Shown: positions 1 to 8,720, numbered from the stretch's first letter. The stretch is DNA of 52,073 nucleotides from an uncultured Oscillospiraceae bacterium (GCA_934561515.1 CAKTGM010000011.1:1-52073), one strand, 5' to 3'. Notes: generated from the sequence alone by a model not told the origin. Numbers and translations are program-made.

Positions 1-28
1 AGGTTCCGAAGAGCGCTCTTCGGAACCT
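1..28. terminator. Palindrome at window edge, probable terminator
   Basis: Bases 1-28 form a perfect inverted repeat with 14-base arms meeting at a central GC. On the plus strand it is followed by TTTTAT, so it can act as an intrinsic terminator for a gene left of the window. It starts directly after the stop codon of the minus-strand gene ending at 30, so it probably also ends that transcript. The minus-side T-run would lie outside the window and cannot be checked. Confidence 0.6.
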
Positions 29-29
29 T

Positions 30-623
30 TTATATGAGCTCTTCCACTGTAAGGCGTATAAGCTTGTCAGGCCTGTCGCCGGAATCGGTGCAGACGGCCG
101 CGGCATAGCCGCCCACGGGCGCAAGGGAAAAAACGCGCTCATCGGGGACGGCCGGCACTTCTCTTCCCCGCAGGGCGACGGCGCTGATGCCGCGGCGCTT
201 GCAGCGGCTCTCCCGCCGCACCCAATTTTGCCAGAACGCAGCCTCATCCGCTGCGTGAAAGCGCGCGCGCATCCGCTCGCTCACGGGGCGAAGGCGCTCG
301 ATGTCCGCGCCGACGCTTTGCTCGTGGAGCGCCAGCAGCACCGCGCCGCGCGTATGGCTCAGGCTGAAGAAAACATCGGGACATGACGGGAAATACGGCT
401 TTCCGCGCGCGGTGAAGGCGACCTCCGGCAGTTCTTCCCATCCGCAGCGATCGTGCAGCGCGCGGCGCAGCAGCGCATAGGCGCAGAGGGACGCATCCCG
501 CTTAGCGCCTTTCCTTCCTACAAGTTGCTCGCGCAGCGCTTCCGGCAGGCGCGCAAGCATCGCGCGCGCCTCCTCCTCTGAAAGAGGGCGCGCAAGGGAG
601 AGCATATACAGCCAAATATCCAT
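30..623 (-). CDS. 4'-phosphopantetheinyl transferase (Sfp type)
   Basis: Predicted to move the phosphopantetheine arm of CoA onto a serine of a carrier protein. About 197 residues from the ATG at 623, which follows a strong GGGGGAGGAAGG site. An in-frame ATG at 689 has no such site. Family motifs are visible: FSLSHTRG near residue 87, the metal-binding GADIERL near 107, and a WVRRES helix near 135 matching the W-x-x-K/R-E-A/S motif. The DxE pair and the final Glu are present. At under 200 residues it is a little shorter than classic Sfp. No carrier protein or synthase gene lies in the window, so its substrate (fatty-acid ACP or a secondary-metabolism carrier) is unknown. It is divergent from dnaG. 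Confidence 0.82.
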   Translation of the reverse strand: MDIWLYMLSLARPLSEEEARAMLARLPEALREQLVGRKGAKRDASLCAYALLRRALHDRCGWEELPEVAFTARGKPYFPSCPDVFFSLSHTRGAVLLALHEQSVGADIERLRPVSERMRARFHAADEAAFWQNWVRRESRCKRRGISAVALRGREVPAVPDERVFSLAPVGGYAAAVCTDSGDRPDKLIRLTVEELI

Positions 624-816
624 CGCGCCTTCCTCCCCCGGCTCTTCGTTCTTGGGGTCATTATAGCGCGGCGGACGCGGGACTGTCAATTCAAAGCCCT
701 TTTCAGCCGCGCAAAAAAGTTTTCAAAAATTTTTGCGCAAAAAGAAGGAAATCATGCTTTTCCGGCGTATATATACTACTGTCAAGATCGGCACACTGCG
801 GAGAAAGGAGGACGCC

Positions 817-2613
817 ATGGCCTTTGACCGGCAATTTCTGGACGAGCTCATCGCCAGAAACGACATTGTCGAAGTCGTCAGCAACTATGTCACGCTGACG
901 CGAAAGGGCGCGAACTACTTCGGCCTTTGCCCCTTCCACAATGAAAAGACCGGCTCGTTCTCCGTCTCGCCCGATAAGCAGATCTGCTATTGCTTCGGCT
1001 GCAAAAAGGGCGGCGGCGTCATCAACTTCATCATGGAGGAGGAGCACCTGACCTTCCCCGATGCGGTGCGTTTTCTCGCAAAGCGCGTGAACATGACCGT
1101 GCCGGAGGAGGAGCACAGCGAGGAGAGCCGCCTTCGCTCGCGCATTCTCTCGCTCAACCGCGACGCGGCGCGTTTTTACTATGACCTGCTCCACTCGCCC
1201 AAGGGCGAGATCGTGATGACGTACATGAAAAACCGCCGGATCACGCAGCGCAACGCGACGAACTTCGGCCTCGGCGCGGCGGCGGACGAATGGACGCTGC
1301 TCACCGATGCGATGCGAAAAAAGGGCTATGGCGATGGCGAGCTGCTCGCCTCGGGCCTTTCGATCCGCGGGAAGAACGGCGGGCTGTACGACAAGTTCCG
1401 AAAGCGCCTCATCTTTCCCATCATCGATGTGCGCGGCGACGTGCTGGGCTTCGGCGGGCGCATCATCGACAAGGAGGACCCGGGCGCAAAGTACATGAAC
1501 ACGCCCGAGACGATCGTTTACAGCAAGCGGCGCGTTCTGTACGGGCTGAACCTCGCCAAAAAGAGCAAGCGCAGCAACATCATTCTGGTCGAAGGCAATA
1601 TCGACGTTGTGATGCTCCATCAGGCGGGCTTCGACAATGCCTGCGCTTCGATGGGCACAGCGCTCACGAGCGAGCAATTGCAGCTTCTCAGCCGCTACAC
1701 CAAGGAGCTCGTCCTCTGCTACGACAACGACGACGCGGGCAAAACCGCCACGCAGAAGGCGCTGACGCTTTTGAACAACACCGACTTTCAGGTCAAGGTG
1801 CTCGAGCTTCCAAAGCGCCTCGTGGACGGGCAGTACATCAAGCAGGATGCGGACGATTTCATCAAGTTTCAGGGGCGCGACGCCTTCGAGCATCTGCTCT
1901 CGGGCAGCGAGAGCGGGATGGACTTCCGCATGGCGCAGCTCAAGTCAAAATTCGACCTCAAAAGCGACGAGGGGCGCATCGGCTACGCCGAAGCCGCCGC
2001 AGCGCTGCTGGCCGCCGTGCCGAACGCCGTCGAGCGCGAGATCTACACGATGCGCGCCGCCGAGGCCGCCGGCATCACAGCCGAGGCGATGAAGCTCGAG
2101 GTCGAGCGCGCGCGAAAGCGCGCACATTATAAGGAGAGGCGCGAGCAGGAGCGGCGGGATCTCAATCCCGCGACGACCGCGCAGCCGCGCGAGCGCTCCA
2201 TCCGCTACACGGATCTTCGCTCGGCGCTCGCCGAGGAGGGCGTGCTTCGATTGCTCACGCTGGACGATTCCCTCTTTGGCGACGATCCGCCCATCCGGGA
2301 GGAGGACTTTTCCTCTCCCCTGCTCGGCAGATTTTTCACCGCCCTGCGCGAGCAGCTCTCGCGCACAGGGCAGACCAATATCCCCGCGCTCGCGGAGTTT
2401 TTCACGCAGGAGGAGATTAACCACCTCATCGGCATCCTGCAAAAGCCGGAGTCGGTGAAAAACGGCGAGCAGGCGCTGCGGGATTACAGCGCCATCATCT
2501 TAGATCAGGCACACAAGCGCGCGGCGGCAGGCGAAGACCCCCTGACCGCCGCCATGGAAAAGAACAAATACAAGGGTAACGGAGGAAAGCAACCATGGAA
2601 GACAAACAGTTGA
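817..2613 (+). CDS. dnaG: DNA primase DnaG
   Basis: Primase, which makes the RNA primers for lagging-strand replication with DnaB helicase. 598 residues from the ATG at 817, chosen because AGAAAGGAGG lies 5 bases upstream and the family start (MAFDRQFLDEL) begins there. An upstream in-frame ATG at 733 has neither. The N-terminal CHC2 zinc finger is intact (Cys38, His41, Cys59, Cys62). A TOPRIM core follows, with ILVEGNIDV near residue 260 and the DNDDAG acidic motif about 50 residues later. The C-terminal helicase-binding region is less conserved. Its last 19 bases overlap rpoD, which is translated from a site inside dnaG, so the two are co-transcribed as in many Firmicutes. No good -35/-10 pair was found in the upstream gap. 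Confidence 0.97.
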   Translation: MAFDRQFLDELIARNDIVEVVSNYVTLTRKGANYFGLCPFHNEKTGSFSVSPDKQICYCFGCKKGGGVINFIMEEEHLTFPDAVRFLAKRVNMTVPEEEHSEESRLRSRILSLNRDAARFYYDLLHSPKGEIVMTYMKNRRITQRNATNFGLGAAADEWTLLTDAMRKKGYGDGELLASGLSIRGKNGGLYDKFRKRLIFPIIDVRGDVLGFGGRIIDKEDPGAKYMNTPETIVYSKRRVLYGLNLAKKSKRSNIILVEGNIDVVMLHQAGFDNACASMGTALTSEQLQLLSRYTKELVLCYDNDDAGKTATQKALTLLNNTDFQVKVLELPKRLVDGQYIKQDADDFIKFQGRDAFEHLLSGSESGMDFRMAQLKSKFDLKSDEGRIGYAEAAAALLAAVPNAVEREIYTMRAAEAAGITAEAMKLEVERARKRAHYKERREQERRDLNPATTAQPRERSIRYTDLRSALAEEGVLRLLTLDDSLFGDDPPIREEDFSSPLLGRFFTALREQLSRTGQTNIPALAEFFTQEEINHLIGILQKPESVKNGEQALRDYSAIILDQAHKRAAAGEDPLTAAMEKNKYKGNGGKQPWKTNS

Positions 2614-4004
2614 CCAGCAGAGAGCTGGAGGAGCAGGCCAACGCACTGCTCGCCGAGGCGGATTTTGAGGAGATCAAGCTGCCGAAGAAGGCGAAGAAGG
2701 ACGCCCCGGCAAAGAAGGCTGCCGAGGAAGCCGCGCAGCCGGAAAAGCCCGCCGAAAAGTTCCCGCCGCTGGACGAAAAGCTGGTCGCCTCCCTGCCCGC
2801 CGCGGCGCTGCTGCAGGGCAGCGAAAAGCTGATGGACATCTTCGCCAAGGGCAAGGCCAAGGGCAAGCTCAGCTCTGCCGACCTCATGGAGACGCTGGAC
2901 GAGATGAACCTCGAGAGCGAGCAGCTTGACCAGATCTACGACTCGCTCGAAACGCTGGGCGTTGACATCGGCACCGCCGAGGCCATCGACAGCAGCATTG
3001 ACGACATGGAGCCGCCGATGGAGGCGATCGCCGAGATCGAGGAGGAAGAGTTGGTCGACCCGAACGAGCTGGTCGACAGCTTCTCGACCGACGACCCCGT
3101 GCGTATGTACCTCAAGGAGATCGGCAAGGTGTCGCTGCTGTCGGCGGACGAGGAGATCTCTCTTGCAACCGATATGTCCGCGGGCATCGAGGCGCAGCAG
3201 AAGCTTGACGAGGCCGAGAAGAACGGCACCGAGCTGAGCGCCGAAGAGCGCAAGGCGCTCAATGCCGCCGTGAAGAAGGGCGAGCGCTCCAAGCAGCGTC
3301 TTGCCGAGGCAAATCTGCGTCTTGTCGTGTCCATCGCCAAGCGCTATGTGGGCCGCGGTATGCTCTTCCTCGATCTCATTCAGGAGGGCAACCTGGGCCT
3401 CATCAAGGCCGTTGAAAAGTTCGACTACACCAAGGGCTACAAGTTCTCGACCTACGCGACGTGGTGGATCCGTCAGGCCATCACCCGCGCCATCGCCGAT
3501 CAGGCGCGCACCATCCGCATCCCCGTGCACATGGTCGAGACGATCAACAAGGTCATCCGCGTTTCCCGCCAGCTTTTGCAGGAGCTGGGCCATGACCCCT
3601 CTCCCGAGGAGATCGCCGCCGAGATGGATATGCCCGTCGACAAGGTGCGCGAGATCCTGAAGATCGCGCAGGAGCCCGTCTCCCTCGAAACGCCGATCGG
3701 CGAAGAGGAGGACAGCCACCTTGGCGACTTCATTCCCGATGAGGGCGCGAGCGAGCCGAGCGAGGCCGCGTCCTTCACGCTCCTGCAGGAGCAGCTTGTC
3801 GACGTGCTCTCCACCCTCACCCCGCGCGAGGAAAAGGTCTTGAAGCTCCGCTTTGGCATTGAGGACGGCCGTCCCCGCACGCTTGAGGAGGTCGGCAAGG
3901 AGTTCAACGTCACGCGCGAGCGCATCCGTCAGATCGAGGCCAAGGCCCTGCGCAAGCTCCGCCACCCCAGCCGCAGCAAGAAGCTCAAGGACTTCCTGAA
4001 CTGA
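2595..4004 (+). CDS. rpoD: RNA polymerase primary sigma factor (sigma A/RpoD)
   Basis: Housekeeping sigma factor that recognises -35 TTGACA and -10 TATAAT promoters. 469 residues; the ATG at 2595 sits 5 bases after GGAGGAAAG at 2581 and lies inside the dnaG reading frame. After a Lys/Ala/Glu-rich N-terminus (residues 35-60), region 1.2 begins near DDPVRMYLKEIGKV. Region 2 is complete, with RLVVSIAKRYVGRG, the FSTYATWWIRQAI helix and TRAIADQARTIRIP. Region 3 follows, then region 4 with the helix-turn-helix TLEEVGKEFNVTRERIRQIE and a typical C-terminus. The lysine-rich spacer before region 1.2 is low complexity. A strong terminator follows. Confidence 0.97.
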   Translation: MEDKQLTSRELEEQANALLAEADFEEIKLPKKAKKDAPAKKAAEEAAQPEKPAEKFPPLDEKLVASLPAAALLQGSEKLMDIFAKGKAKGKLSSADLMETLDEMNLESEQLDQIYDSLETLGVDIGTAEAIDSSIDDMEPPMEAIAEIEEEELVDPNELVDSFSTDDPVRMYLKEIGKVSLLSADEEISLATDMSAGIEAQQKLDEAEKNGTELSAEERKALNAAVKKGERSKQRLAEANLRLVVSIAKRYVGRGMLFLDLIQEGNLGLIKAVEKFDYTKGYKFSTYATWWIRQAITRAIADQARTIRIPVHMVETINKVIRVSRQLLQELGHDPSPEEIAAEMDMPVDKVREILKIAQEPVSLETPIGEEEDSHLGDFIPDEGASEPSEAASFTLLQEQLVDVLSTLTPREEKVLKLRFGIEDGRPRTLEEVGKEFNVTRERIRQIEAKALRKLRHPSRSKKLKDFLN

Positions 4005-4066
4005 AGACCTTCGGAGGCGAATGATAACTGCCGCTTCGCGTTGAAGCGATCAAAGCCCAAATAAAC

Positions 4067-4117
4067 AAAGGCATGTCCCTTCCGGCGCAGAAAGCGCCCG
4101 GGGGACATGCCTTTTTT
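4067..4117. terminator. Intrinsic terminator after rpoD
   Basis: Arms AAAGGCATGTCCC (4067-4079) and GGGACATGCCTTT (4102-4114) pair perfectly and run into six T residues. The minus-side flank is also T-rich (TTTGTTTAT), so it may also stop the convergent reductase gene ending at 4194. Confidence 0.9.
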
Positions 4118-4193
4118 CATAGAAGCAGCCTTCTTGCAGCAGCACCTCCCGCGCTTTTTACAGCGCGCAGGCGGTCTTTGCTGCATTTTACGC

Positions 4194-5345
4194 TCAGAGC
4201 ATTTCGATGAACGCGGCCATGCGCGTCTTGAGCTGGCCCACGTCAGCCTGAGAGTAGTCCGTTTCGACCACGGCATAGGAGATGCCCTTCTTTTCCTTGA
4301 CGAGCTTTCCGACAAGGCTCGTCTCCACGTTGTAGGTGTGGCAGGCCTGAAGGACGATATCGACCACGCCGTCGACCTTGAACTCGTCGATCAGGCGGTC
4401 GAGCAGCGCAAGGCGGCTGGGATTGGGCGACATACACGAGCAGCCGATATCCAGATAGCGGCGCGCAAGCGCGTCGTAAACATCGGGATTTTCCTCGTCG
4501 GTCAGCAGCAGCGGCTTGAGACCGCTGCAATTCTCAAACGCGACGACGACCGCGCCGCTGTCCTCGATGGCGCGGATGACCTTGAGCGCCGCGCCGCCGG
4601 AGGGCGAACCGGTGACAAGGATGCGGGGCTTTTTGCCCACGTTCTTGCCCGCAGCATAGTCGGCTTCGATCATGTCGGCCATCTCGTTGATGCGTCCGGG
4701 CAGGGTCTCCACGTCCAGATTGAAGCCGCTGCCGTAGACGGTGTTGACGATATCAAGGCCGCTGACGGGCGCGGGGTCCTTCGTCATCAGGTATTGCAGG
4801 CGCAGCAGGGCTTTCGTCAAATCGTTGCGCAGGCGGATCTGGTCGCGGATGGCCTCCTCGGTGATGTGCGTTTCAAACTGCTGCTCGAGCTTTTCCTTGA
4901 AGCGGATGATCTCGCGGCGATACATCGCAATGCCCTCCTCCGACTGACGGTTGGGCAGCTCCAGAACGTAGACGGGCTTAAAGGTGGAGAGCAGCTCGTA
5001 CATCTTCTTCTTGCCGTCGCAGGTCGTCTCGCCGACGACAAGGTCGGAGAAGAAGAAATAGGGGCACTTGTCGGTCTTGGCAAAGCCGTAGCTGGACTTG
5101 ATGAGCGGGCAGAGGTTGCGCGGCAGGTCCTTTTCCGCGTCGGGGATCGTCTCGTCCGAGACCGAGCACAGCCCCACCACGGCAGCGCCCATCGCGTTGG
5201 CGATCTCGCGGGGAAGATAGGTGCAGAACACGCCGATGATCGGCGTTCCCTCGTCCTTGAGCTGTTTGACGGTCAGGAAGGAGTTGCGGCGCTGGTCCGC
5301 AAATTCCTCAAACATAGCCGGCAAATCCTTTTTGAGTTCAACCAT
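4194..5345 (-). CDS. Double-cubane-cluster anaerobic reductase (HgdB/DCCP family)
   Basis: A 383-residue member of the 2-hydroxyacyl-CoA dehydratase D-component superfamily. The ATG at 5345 is preferred over the TTG two codons upstream because the GGAAG site sits 9 bases before the ATG. Cysteines lie in the contexts GVFCTY, GLCS, NLCPLIKSSYGF, DKCPYF, ETTCDGKKK, GCSCMSPN and QACHTYN, as expected for a double [4Fe-4S] cluster. True 2-hydroxyacyl-CoA dehydratases need two unequal subunits. Here one large subunit is followed only by the activator, which matches the double-cubane cluster protein described in Carboxydothermus. That family reduces small compounds such as acetylene or azide in vitro and has no settled physiological substrate. 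The activator gene is 31 bases upstream in the same operon. Confidence 0.82.
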   Translation of the reverse strand: MVELKKDLPAMFEEFADQRRNSFLTVKQLKDEGTPIIGVFCTYLPREIANAMGAAVVGLCSVSDETIPDAEKDLPRNLCPLIKSSYGFAKTDKCPYFFFSDLVVGETTCDGKKKMYELLSTFKPVYVLELPNRQSEEGIAMYRREIIRFKEKLEQQFETHITEEAIRDQIRLRNDLTKALLRLQYLMTKDPAPVSGLDIVNTVYGSGFNLDVETLPGRINEMADMIEADYAAGKNVGKKPRILVTGSPSGGAALKVIRAIEDSGAVVVAFENCSGLKPLLLTDEENPDVYDALARRYLDIGCSCMSPNPSRLALLDRLIDEFKVDGVVDIVLQACHTYNVETSLVGKLVKEKKGISYAVVETDYSQADVGQLKTRMAAFIEML

Positions 5346-5376
5346 GGTCAAATGCTTCCTTTCTCATGTTGTTGGG

Positions 5377-6138
5377 TTATCTTCTCGCCTTGCGGTAGCC
5401 GAGCACCGCCGCGCCGATGGCGCCGTTGTACTGGCTGAGCGGATGGGTCTGCACGTCCTGCGTGCCGAGATACTGCGCAAGCGAGGCGCGGATGGTCTCC
5501 GACCGGGCAAGCCCGCCGGAGAAGAAAACGCGCGGCTGCGGCGGCGTGAGCTTCTGCGCGAAGACCGCCGTGCGGCGGCAGATGGAGTGGATACAGCCGA
5601 GGACGATGTCGCCCGGCGGCGTTTCCTGCGCAAGAAGGCCGATGATCTCGCTCTCGGCAAAAACGGCGCACATACTGTTGATGGTCACGGGCGAGGCGTG
5701 CGCAACAAATTCGTCGAGCCTTGCAATATCGCTGCCGACGCGCGCCATCGTCATCTCAAGAAAGCGGCCTGTGCCGGCCGCGCATTTGTCGTTCATCAGA
5801 AAATCGCACACCTGCCCCGCCTCGTTGAGCAGGATGACCTTGCTGTCCTGCCCGCCGATGTCGATGACCGTGTCGCAGCCGGGAGAGAGGAAGGCCGCGC
5901 CCGCGCCGTGGCAGGTGATCTCGGTGATGACCTTGTCCGCCTCGCTCAGCAGCTCGCGCCCGTAGCCCGTGGCAACGACGAAGGCGGTGTCCTCCGTCTT
6001 CATTTCCTCGTACAGCCGGCGCATGACCTGACCGGGGTTGGTGCCGCTCGGCTCCATGCGGCAGGCGATGATCTTCTCGCCGTCGAACAGCGCCGCCTTG
6101 GTCATGGCAGAGCCGGAATCGATGCCCATCGTGATCAT
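5377..6138 (-). CDS. Acyl-CoA dehydratase/reductase activase (HgdC/BadF ATPase)
   Basis: ATP-dependent one-electron donor that primes the reductase encoded just downstream. 253 residues from the ATG at 6138, which has AGGAGC 8 bases upstream; the longer in-frame start at 6204 lacks a site. It has the ASKHA fold: phosphate-1 loop GIDSGSAMTKAAL at the N-terminus, phosphate-2 motif VIDIGGQDSK near residue 91, and adenosine motif FFSGGLA near residue 217. The two cysteines that hold the dimer-bridging [4Fe-4S] cluster are present: Cys119 in NDKCAAGTGRFLE and Cys157 in CAVFAESEI. A TACAAT box near 6166-6171 may be the -10 of the operon, but no convincing -35 was found. Confidence 0.9.
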   Translation of the reverse strand: MITMGIDSGSAMTKAALFDGEKIIACRMEPSGTNPGQVMRRLYEEMKTEDTAFVVATGYGRELLSEADKVITEITCHGAGAAFLSPGCDTVIDIGGQDSKVILLNEAGQVCDFLMNDKCAAGTGRFLEMTMARVGSDIARLDEFVAHASPVTINSMCAVFAESEIIGLLAQETPPGDIVLGCIHSICRRTAVFAQKLTPPQPRVFFSGGLARSETIRASLAQYLGTQDVQTHPLSQYNGAIGAAVLGYRKARR

Positions 6139-6265
6139 AGCAGTGCTCCTTTTTAAACTCGCATATTGTACCAATGATACCACCGGGGCCGCTCTTTCAT
6201 CCAATCGATTTTTTTGCTCTTTCGCGTCCTATTGATTTATTTTTCCGATGGCTGATCGTGGATGC

Positions 6266-6295
6266 AAAAAAGCGCCGCCCCTCAGCAGGGCGGCG
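6266..6295 (-). terminator. Terminator of the LysR gene, overlapping its stop codon
   Basis: On the minus strand GCCGCCC and GGGCGGC form a stem whose loop contains the LysR stop codon, followed by GCTTTTTT. The last codons of the gene therefore double as the terminator stem. Confidence 0.8.
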
Positions 6296-7190
6296 TTGCT
6301 TCGCGCAGCTCATGCAGGAATCGGCCCAGCGCGGGATTCTGGTTGCCGCTCTGCCATGCTGCGATGATCTCTTCCTCCTCCCCCTCTCCCACGAGCGGGA
6401 CGAAGACGAGGTTATCGGCGTTGTAGAGCCGGTCGGTGCAGTAATCGGGCAGGAGCGAAACGCCCTCCTCTGCCGCGACCATCATCAGGATGCTTTCGGT
6501 GTCCGCCGAGCGGAAGAGAATGTTGGGCTTGTAGCCCGCCTCGACATAGCGCTGCATGAAAAAGGCGTCGCCGTAAGAGTCTGGCGCGGCGTCCGGGGAC
6601 ATATATAAGATATTCTCCCCGCGCAGCTCCTGCCGCGTGATCTGGCGGCGCTGCGCAAGCCGATGGCCCGCGTAGAGCGCGACGACGAGCCGCGCCTTTT
6701 CGACCGTTCGGAACGCAACGCCCTCCTGCGTGCGCAGGTTCGTCGAGTCCCAGGTGAAGACGATGTCATACTCCTGATGCAAAAGTCCCGCCGCCAGCAC
6801 GTCGGTCGAGCAGCGGTAGAAGGTGATGAGCACGTTGCTGTTCTTCTGGTGGAAGTGGCGCATCAGCACCGAGAGGTCGCTGCGCTCGTAGCCGCGCACA
6901 TAGCCCACGCGCAGCGTACCGGTCAGGCCCGTCGCCGCGTCGTGCACGCGCTCCTGCGCGCTGCTCATGCGCTCCAAGATCGCCTTCGCGTCCAGAAGGA
7001 AGGATCTCCCCGCGCTCGTCAGGCTCACCGGGCGGGTGCTGCGGTCAAAAAGCTCGCAACCAAGCGTCTCCTCCAGCAGATGAATCTGCTGCGTCACGGC
7101 GGTCTGCGAGATGTAATACTGCTCCGCCGCCTTTGTGAAGCTGCGGTGCTCTGCCGCGGCGACAAAATAGCGCAATTGGTTTCGGTTCAT
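6282..7190 (-). CDS. LysR-family transcriptional regulator
   Basis: 302 residues from the ATG at 7190, which has GGAGGGG 8 bases upstream; the extended frame starting at 7295 is rejected because it would read through the promoter. The N-terminal winged helix-turn-helix is clear: MNRNQLRYFVAAAEHRSF, TKAAEQYYISQTAVTQQI, LEETLGCELFDR. It is followed by the linker helix and a periplasmic-binding-like effector domain (TLRVGYVRG near residue 90). It is divergent from the sodium:amino-acid symporter gene 132 bases away. A T-N11-A palindrome and overlapping promoters lie between, so it very likely controls that transporter and itself. The effector is unknown, probably an amino acid or derivative. It is separated by a terminator from the reductase operon that follows. 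Confidence 0.92.
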   Translation of the reverse strand: MNRNQLRYFVAAAEHRSFTKAAEQYYISQTAVTQQIHLLEETLGCELFDRSTRPVSLTSAGRSFLLDAKAILERMSSAQERVHDAATGLTGTLRVGYVRGYERSDLSVLMRHFHQKNSNVLITFYRCSTDVLAAGLLHQEYDIVFTWDSTNLRTQEGVAFRTVEKARLVVALYAGHRLAQRRQITRQELRGENILYMSPDAAPDSYGDAFFMQRYVEAGYKPNILFRSADTESILMMVAAEEGVSLLPDYCTDRLYNADNLVFVPLVGEGEEEEIIAAWQSGNQNPALGRFLHELREATPPC

Positions 7191-7208
7191 GCGTGCCCCT
7201 CCTACATC

Positions 7209-7223
7209 ATAAGTTTTACTTAT
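7209..7223. promoter_or_regulatory. LysR operator (T-N11-A inverted repeat)
   Basis: ATAAGT-TTT-ACTTAT is a perfect 6-base inverted repeat with the T-N11-A spacing typical of LysR-type sites. It overlaps the end of the -10 box of the lysR promoter and lies 18 bases upstream of the lysR start codon, as expected for autoregulation. Confidence 0.72.
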
Positions 7224-7251
7224 TATATCATCAAGGAATCGGTCTTGTAAA
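7222..7251 (-). promoter_or_regulatory. Promoter of the LysR gene
   Basis: On the minus strand TTTACA (7246-7251) and TATAAT (7222-7227) are separated by 18 bases. The -10 box is perfect and the -35 has five of six consensus bases. Confidence 0.75.
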
Positions 7252-7273
7252 GCGTCGTTTCCTGCGTTAAGAT
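7245..7273 (+). promoter_or_regulatory. Probable promoter of the symporter gene
   Basis: TTGTAA (7245-7250) and TAAGAT (7268-7273) with a 17-base spacer, each four of six consensus bases. The -35 shares bases with the divergent lysR -35, so both promoters could be controlled from one bound regulator. Confidence 0.5.
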
Positions 7274-7322
7274 AAGCGCAACGTTCATCACTCATTCACA
7301 TTTCACAAGTGAGGTAACCTAC

Positions 7323-8678
7323 ATGAAACGCGAATCCTTCCGCTCCCGTCTGGGCTTTCTGCTCGTCAGCGCAGGCTGTGCCATCGGCATCGGCAACGTC
7401 TGGCGCTTCCCCTATGTGACCGGCAAAAACGGCGGCGGCTATTTTGTTCTCTTTTACATCCTGTGCCTGCTCGTCATGGGCGTTCCCGTGCTGACGATGG
7501 AGCTGGCCGTCGGACGGGCGAGCCGCAAGAGCGCCATTCTCTCCTACAAAACGCTGGAAAAGCCCGGCGCGAAGTGGCACATTCACGGCTGGTTCTGCAT
7601 GATCGGCTGCTACCTTCTGATGATGTACTACACGACCGTTTCCGGCTGGATGGTGAGCTACTTTTACCGTTTTCTGACCGGCAAGTTCTATGCCGGGATG
7701 CCCGCGGAGGACGCCTCCGCCGTCTTCGGCGAGCTGCTGTCAAATCCCACGGAGATGGGCGGTCTGGCCGTTGCCATCGTCATCATCGGCTTCATCATTT
7801 GCAGCCGCGGCCTCCAGAAGGGTCTTGAGCGCGTCTCCAAGGTCATGATGCTCGCGCTGCTCGCGCTCATCCTCATCCTTGCCGGTCACAGCCTGACGCT
7901 CTCCGGCGCGGCGGAGGGCATGAAGTTCTACCTGCTGCCCTCGCTCGATTCCATCCGCGAAAACGGCCTGCGCAGCCTCATCACCGACGCGATGAATCAG
8001 TCCTTCTTCACCCTCTCGCTCGGCATTGCGGCGATGGAGATCTTCGGCAGCTATATGTCCGACGATCACACCCTCGCCGGTGAGTCCATCCGCATCTGCG
8101 CGCTCGATACCTTCGTTGCGCTCATGGCCGGTACGATCATCTTCCCCGCGTGCTTCTCCTACGGCGTTGCGCCCGACAATGGCCCGTCCCTTCTCTTCAT
8201 CACGCTGCCGCAGGTCTTCGTCAACATGGCGGGCGGCCGCTTCTGGGGCACGCTCTTCTTCCTCTTCATGATCTTTGCCAGTATGTCGACGGTGCTGGCG
8301 GTGTTTGAAAACATCCTCGCCATCTGCATGGATACCTTCGGCTGGGACCGCAAAAAGGCCGTGCTCATCAACTGTGTGCTCCTCGCGCTTTTGAGCCTCC
8401 CCTGCGTCTTCGGCTACAATCTCTGGAGCGACTTCCATCCCATCCCCGGCAAGGACGTGCTCGACAGCGAGGACTTCCTCGTGAGCAACCTCCTGCTGCC
8501 CATCGGCTCTCTTGTCTACCTCCTCTTCTGCGTGACCAGATGGGGCTGGGGCTTCGACAAATATCTTGCCGAGGTCAACAAGGGCGCGGGCATCAAGATC
8601 TCGCCCAAGCTCAAGCCCTATTTCCAGTGGGTGCTGCCGATCCTGATCGTCATCATTCTGCTGCAGGGGCTGCTGTAA
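7323..8678 (+). CDS. Sodium-dependent amino-acid transporter (NSS/SNF family)
   Basis: Inner-membrane sodium symporter, 451 residues, start at the ATG 6 bases after GAGGTAA. The N-terminus has the family signature: GFLLVSAGCAIGIGNVWRFPYV in the unwound first helix, then GGGYFVLFYILCLLVMGVPVLTMELAVGR. About eleven hydrophobic segments can be counted, as in bacterial NSS proteins of the MhsT/TnaT type rather than the twelve of animal transporters. The substrate is probably a neutral or aromatic amino acid, but this cannot be read from the sequence. Its promoter overlaps that of the divergent LysR gene, its likely regulator. A strong terminator follows, so it is a single-gene unit. Confidence 0.93.
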   Translation: MKRESFRSRLGFLLVSAGCAIGIGNVWRFPYVTGKNGGGYFVLFYILCLLVMGVPVLTMELAVGRASRKSAILSYKTLEKPGAKWHIHGWFCMIGCYLLMMYYTTVSGWMVSYFYRFLTGKFYAGMPAEDASAVFGELLSNPTEMGGLAVAIVIIGFIICSRGLQKGLERVSKVMMLALLALILILAGHSLTLSGAAEGMKFYLLPSLDSIRENGLRSLITDAMNQSFFTLSLGIAAMEIFGSYMSDDHTLAGESIRICALDTFVALMAGTIIFPACFSYGVAPDNGPSLLFITLPQVFVNMAGGRFWGTLFFLFMIFASMSTVLAVFENILAICMDTFGWDRKKAVLINCVLLALLSLPCVFGYNLWSDFHPIPGKDVLDSEDFLVSNLLLPIGSLVYLLFCVTRWGWGFDKYLAEVNKGAGIKISPKLKPYFQWVLPILIVIILLQGLL

Positions 8679-8720
8679 TCACGCTTTACCCGCTCTCTCA
8701 TCTCTCTCATTTTTTAAAGA

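Noticed and set aside
2505..3965. Long minus-strand open frame opposite rpoD
   Set aside because: Opposite a fully conserved sigma factor gene, no ribosome site, no recognisable motif.
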